In this document: positions 61,445 through 64,000 of the stretch, piece after piece
How positions within the stretch are numbered: position 1 is the stretch's first letter
How the letters are laid out: every line of letters starts with the position of its first letter
NCBI RefSeq assembly: GCF_030411955.1
Contig: NZ_JASNRA010000010.1
Span: 41,681-105,680 of the forward strand
DNA: 64,000 bases
Source of the DNA: Massilia sp. YIM B02443
Lineage (GTDB): Bacteria; Pseudomonadota; Gammaproteobacteria; Burkholderiales; Burkholderiaceae_D
Direction of reading: 5' to 3'
Program-made: the position numbers and the translations under genes
The notes under the pieces: model-generated
What the model saw: the letters and a program-made list of their open reading frames with translations, nothing else
The model's database searches: none
What the model was told of the DNA's origin: nothing

Positions 61445-61701
61445 TTGCCGCCCTTGGGCTGCTTGCGGATGCAGGCCAGCACCTCGTCGATGCGGCCGTC
61501 GTTCACCAGCTGCGCCGGCGTGCGCCCGCCCAGCTCGGCCAGCGGCGCGTTCATCCAGCGGTCGGCCGCCTCAATGCTGCCAAGCACGCCGCGCGCCTCG
61601 TGCATCACGGCGTAATACGACTGCGCCTTGCGCGATTGCTGCTGGAAGCGGGCCTGCAGCGCGGAGAGGTTGTCGGGAGATGGGCGTTCGGGATCGGTCA
61701 T
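61441..61701 (-). CDS. DUF2384 (Xre/MbcA/ParS toxin-binding) family protein
   Basis: An 86-residue protein. The C-terminal half matches the antitoxin toxin-binding domain: AADRWMNAPLAELGGRTPAQLVNDGRIDEVLACI. The N-terminus is a helix without an obvious DNA-binding HTH. Such domains pair with RES toxins; no RES toxin is adjacent. The GNAT gene overlaps its stop. Starts at 61701 (ATG) and 61710 (GTG) are both possible, neither with a good ribosome binding site. Confidence 0.78.
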   Translation of the reverse strand: MTDPERPSPDNLSALQARFQQQSRKAQSYYAVMHEARGVLGSIEAADRWMNAPLAELGGRTPAQLVNDGRIDEVLACIRKQPKGGK

Positions 61702-61790
61702 GGAAAGCACTGAAGTAAGAGACGGGGCGGGCCTGGCGTCGCAGGCTACAGCACATCATACCGCGTCGCCGTCCTGCCGAGGTACGACCC

Positions 61791-62387
61791 TCAGCCGGCG
61801 TAGCCCTGATCCTTGTTACGGCGCCAGCGGCGCGCCAACGCCAGGCCCAATGCGGCCAGCGGCAGCAGAATCAGCGTGCCCGGTTCCTGTACCTCGGTAG
61901 CGTCCGGGATGATCACCTGGCCACTGCCGCCGACCGCATCGATGCTGCCCGCGTAGGTGCCGAACGCAAGCTGGGAATACGAGGTGAACACCAGCAGGTA
62001 GTCGGTGTCGGCCTGCAACGCCCGGGTGATCAGGGACAGGAAGCCGAAGCCGCCGTCGTCATTGACCTGCAGCAGGTTGGACAACGGCTCCGCCGCCCTG
62101 AAGCCGCCCTGATACAGCGCCAGATAGGTGTCATGATTGTGCGCGTCGAAAGCGGTCGCTTCGATGGCATACGTGCCGGCTTGACTGACCCGGAATCCGA
62201 TCACGTCATAGGCGTAATGATGGTCGGGCTGGCTGACCGTCATCATCGACCTCGGCCGATTGAAGAAGCTGTCGCTTGGACTGAGCTCACCGGAAAACGT
62301 GAATGGCACCGCATGTGTCGGCTGCACGACGAAGGCGCACATGGCAAGCGCCAGCTTGCGTACTGCGGATGGTGGAGAACGAAACAT
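61791..62387 (-). CDS. PEP-CTERM-like exported protein
   Basis: A 198-residue protein with a signal peptide (RKLALAMCAFVVQPTHAV). The mature part (FTFSGELSPSDSFFNRP.., GTYAIEATAFDAHNHDTYLALYQGGF.., QADTDYLLVFTSYSQLAFGTYAGSI) is the beta-sandwich pre-peptidase-C-like fold often seen in PEP-CTERM cargo. The tail is VQEPGTLILLPLAALGLALARRWRRNKD, so Gln replaces the first Pro of PEP but helix and Arg cluster are intact. It stands alone, divergent from the PaiB-like gene. Confidence 0.82.
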   Translation of the reverse strand: MFRSPPSAVRKLALAMCAFVVQPTHAVPFTFSGELSPSDSFFNRPRSMMTVSQPDHHYAYDVIGFRVSQAGTYAIEATAFDAHNHDTYLALYQGGFRAAEPLSNLLQVNDDGGFGFLSLITRALQADTDYLLVFTSYSQLAFGTYAGSIDAVGGSGQVIIPDATEVQEPGTLILLPLAALGLALARRWRRNKDQGYAG

Positions 62388-62574
62388 AGGGCATCCCTCT
62401 CGACAGGAAGCGTCGGTTTCTCAGGCGTGAGTGTCGCCATCCACTATAAATTTTTCTCACAAACAACATTTAACGTCGAGCAACCACATCGCATTGAGTG
62501 AAAATTGGTGATTCTTCAAGCCAATGGAAGCGTCACAATCGTTGCTTTCCAATCACGTCGCCAATGGAGTCCGG

Positions 62575-63123
62575 ATGTACTGCCCTGCTCGCTTTGCCCA
62601 GACCGATCCAGCCGCCCTGCACGCCCTGATCGCCGCCCATCCGCTGGGCATGCTGGTGACGTCCCACGACGGCTTGCCGGATGCGGACCACTTGCCGTTC
62701 GAGCTGGTGACAGGACAGGATACGGGCGCCGTGCATGGGATCCTGCGCGCCCACGTGGCGCGTGGCAATCCGGTGTGGCGCCGCGCCGGACAACGCGTGC
62801 TGGCGGTGTTTGGCGGGCCGTCCGGCTATGTCACGCCAGACCGGATCGAGAAAGCCGAGACAGGTGGAAAGGTGGTGCCGACCTGGGTCTATGACGTGGT
62901 GCACGTGCACGGTGTGTTGCGCACGGTCGACGATGCGGCCTGGCTGCGGGCCCTGGTGACGCGCCAGACCGGGCGCCAGGAGGCGATGCAGCCAGATCCG
63001 TGGTCGGTCGACGATGCGCCTCCGGCCTACACCGCGGCGCTGCTCAAGGCCATCGTCGGCATCGAGATCGTCGTCGAGCGGATCGAAGGCAAGTGGAAGC
63101 GCGAACCAGAGCCACGGAAATAA
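62575..63123 (+). CDS. PaiB-like FMN-binding protein, abrupt C-terminus
   Basis: A 182-residue flavin-reductase-fold protein of the PaiB (FMN-binding negative transcriptional regulator) family. Typical elements are MYCPARFAQTDPAALHALIAAHPLGMLVTSHDGLPDADHLPFEL, HGILRAHVARGNPVWR, VFGGPSGYVTPD and KVVPTWVYDVVHVHG. Family members end EGKW-K-x-SQN plus about 20 residues; here the reading stops at GKWKREPEPRK. Read one base on, the DNA gives SANQSHGNNGAEM, so a frameshift near 63098 is possible. The start has GGAG 5 bases upstream. Confidence 0.85.
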   Translation: MYCPARFAQTDPAALHALIAAHPLGMLVTSHDGLPDADHLPFELVTGQDTGAVHGILRAHVARGNPVWRRAGQRVLAVFGGPSGYVTPDRIEKAETGGKVVPTWVYDVVHVHGVLRTVDDAAWLRALVTRQTGRQEAMQPDPWSVDDAPPAYTAALLKAIVGIEIVVERIEGKWKREPEPRK

Positions 63124-63215
63124 CGGCGCAGAAATGGCGACGCGGGCCGAAGCCCGCGCCGCTACCTCCGTAAAGGGAACCCCGGCATGGCGCCGCTGGT
63201 TCCCTTCATGGCGGA

Positions 63216-63830
63216 TTACATGCCGGCGTGCGACGAACCGGTCGTGCCCGACGAACCCGACGAGCCCTTCGAACCCGACGCCAGCTGTTCGGCGTGCTTC
63301 AGGTGCTCTTCGACCACCGGGATCATCTTGGTGACCTGCGCCTTGACGTCGGCGTCCTTGGTGTCCTTCTCGGCCTTCTTCAGCTTGGCCAGGGTTTCCT
63401 TGTGCGCCGCCACGCCGCCCTGCTTGGCGTAGGCTTTGTCGAAGTCGGCGCCGCTCATCTTTTCCAGCTTGGCCGACTGCGCCTTGTGCTTGGCGTCCAG
63501 CTCGGTCGGCAGGGTCACGCCCTTCGACTGGGCCAGGGTCTGCACTTCGGTCAGCGCCGCGCCGTGGTCGGCGATCATCTTGTCGGCGAAGGCCTTGACG
63601 TCGGCATTCTGGCTCTTGCTTTGCGCCAGCTTACCCATAGCGACTTCAGCCATGTTCGACATGCCCATGTCCATGATGGCCTTGCGGTCGGCAGCGGCCA
63701 GCTTGGCGGCGCCGGCGGCGGCAGGAGCGTTGCCCGCCGGTGCAGTTTGCGCTTGCACGCCGACCGAACCGAACATCGCCGCAGCGACCGACACTGCCAG
63801 CAGGCCCTTGATGACTTGTTTCTTTTGCAT
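63216..63830 (-). CDS. DUF4142 family exported protein
   Basis: A 204-residue protein with a signal peptide (KKQVIKGLLAVSVAAAMFGSVGVQA). The mature part is a four-helix bundle of the DUF4142 (ferritin-like) family: AKLAAADRKAIMDMGMSNMAEVAMGKLAQSKSQNADVKAFADKMIADHGAALTEVQ, then GVTLPTELDAKHKAQSAKLEKM and VTKMIPVVEEHLKHAEQL. A Gly/Ser-rich tail ends HAGM. Function unknown; probably periplasmic. AGGAGAACAAC precedes the start at 63830. The rest of the window (63831-64000) shows no gene. Confidence 0.9.
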   Translation of the reverse strand: MQKKQVIKGLLAVSVAAAMFGSVGVQAQTAPAGNAPAAAGAAKLAAADRKAIMDMGMSNMAEVAMGKLAQSKSQNADVKAFADKMIADHGAALTEVQTLAQSKGVTLPTELDAKHKAQSAKLEKMSGADFDKAYAKQGGVAAHKETLAKLKKAEKDTKDADVKAQVTKMIPVVEEHLKHAEQLASGSKGSSGSSGTTGSSHAGM

Positions 63831-64000
63831 GTTGTTCTCCTGTCTGATATAGATGGGGATCGCGCGCCGGCCCAATGCGGCCACGCTCACCTGATTGTTC
63901 TTGACCATATGTCCGGTGCCATTGATCGCCGCGTCCGGCGGCCGATTGTCAACGACACAAGATCGAGCAAAATCGAGTGTATCGCTGTGTGTTCAAGACC

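Noticed and set aside
1..64000. CRISPR arrays, tRNA, rRNA, insertion sequences, prophage
   Set aside because: No regularly spaced repeats, cloverleaf-like anticodon arms, transposase or integrase motifs were seen on either strand.

Overview
The window is a GC-rich chromosomal segment. Gene content and style suggest a Massilia/Telluria-group betaproteobacterium (Oxalobacteraceae, Burkholderiales): a PhaM-type polyhydroxyalkanoate granule protein, three PEP-CTERM proteins, tandem DUF3108 proteins, a three-gene MksFEB condensin operon, DUF3016, DUF4142 and many c-di-GMP/two-component genes. The taxonomic assignment is inference; no rRNA or other marker gene is present. I saw no tRNA, rRNA, CRISPR array, insertion sequence, integrase or phage gene.

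Layout. 1-5.6 kb: isochorismatase-fold hydrolase, two-domain M16 protease, a Tat-type MepK-like murein endopeptidase and two small envelope proteins. 5.6-10.1 kb: EthD-like protein, then an Old Yellow Enzyme reductase plus MFS exporter transcribed away from a LysR regulator, with a dyad-rich operator between them. 10.2-19.3 kb: PEP-CTERM glycerophosphodiester phosphodiesterase, PQQ-type sugar dehydrogenase lipoprotein, thioesterase, a NarL-type histidine kinase/regulator pair followed by an FGE-fold protein, and divergently an ECF sigma operon. 19.4-26.8 kb: DUF3016, Nei glycosylase, an HD-GYP response regulator convergent with a double-GAF histidine kinase, small proteins and QueC. 27-33.5 kb: tamA-tamB. 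33.5-35.8 kb: an AT-rich patch with a PEP-CTERM protein, then an acetyltransferase and DUF4256. 36-37.5 kb: membrane diguanylate cyclase.

37.5-40.1 kb: a compact lasso-peptide cluster on the minus strand. It has a 54-residue precursor gene, a fused RRE/transglutaminase-like leader peptidase (B) starting on the base after the precursor stop codon, and an asparagine-synthetase-like cyclase (C) overlapping B. No ABC exporter or isopeptidase lies beside it. The predicted core starts at Val34 (Thr32 at -2), with Asp42 as ring acceptor in a 9-residue ring. This is the most novel system in the window.

40.3-48.3 kb: small proline-rich protein, membrane protein, mksF-mksE-mksB condensin without the MksG/JetD nuclease, and two DUF3108 proteins. 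48.4-56 kb: PhaM, a large membrane patatin-like protein, a CNNM/CorC-type protein with NhaR, and a TerC-family protein preceded by a 9-codon upstream ORF overlapping its start. 56-58.6 kb: a REC-TPR regulator with its histidine kinase. 58.7-64 kb: MnmC with an eroded methyltransferase half, Tag, an acetyltransferase and a DUF2384 protein in one tight cluster, then a PEP-CTERM-like protein, a PaiB-like flavin protein with an abrupt C-terminus, and DUF4142.
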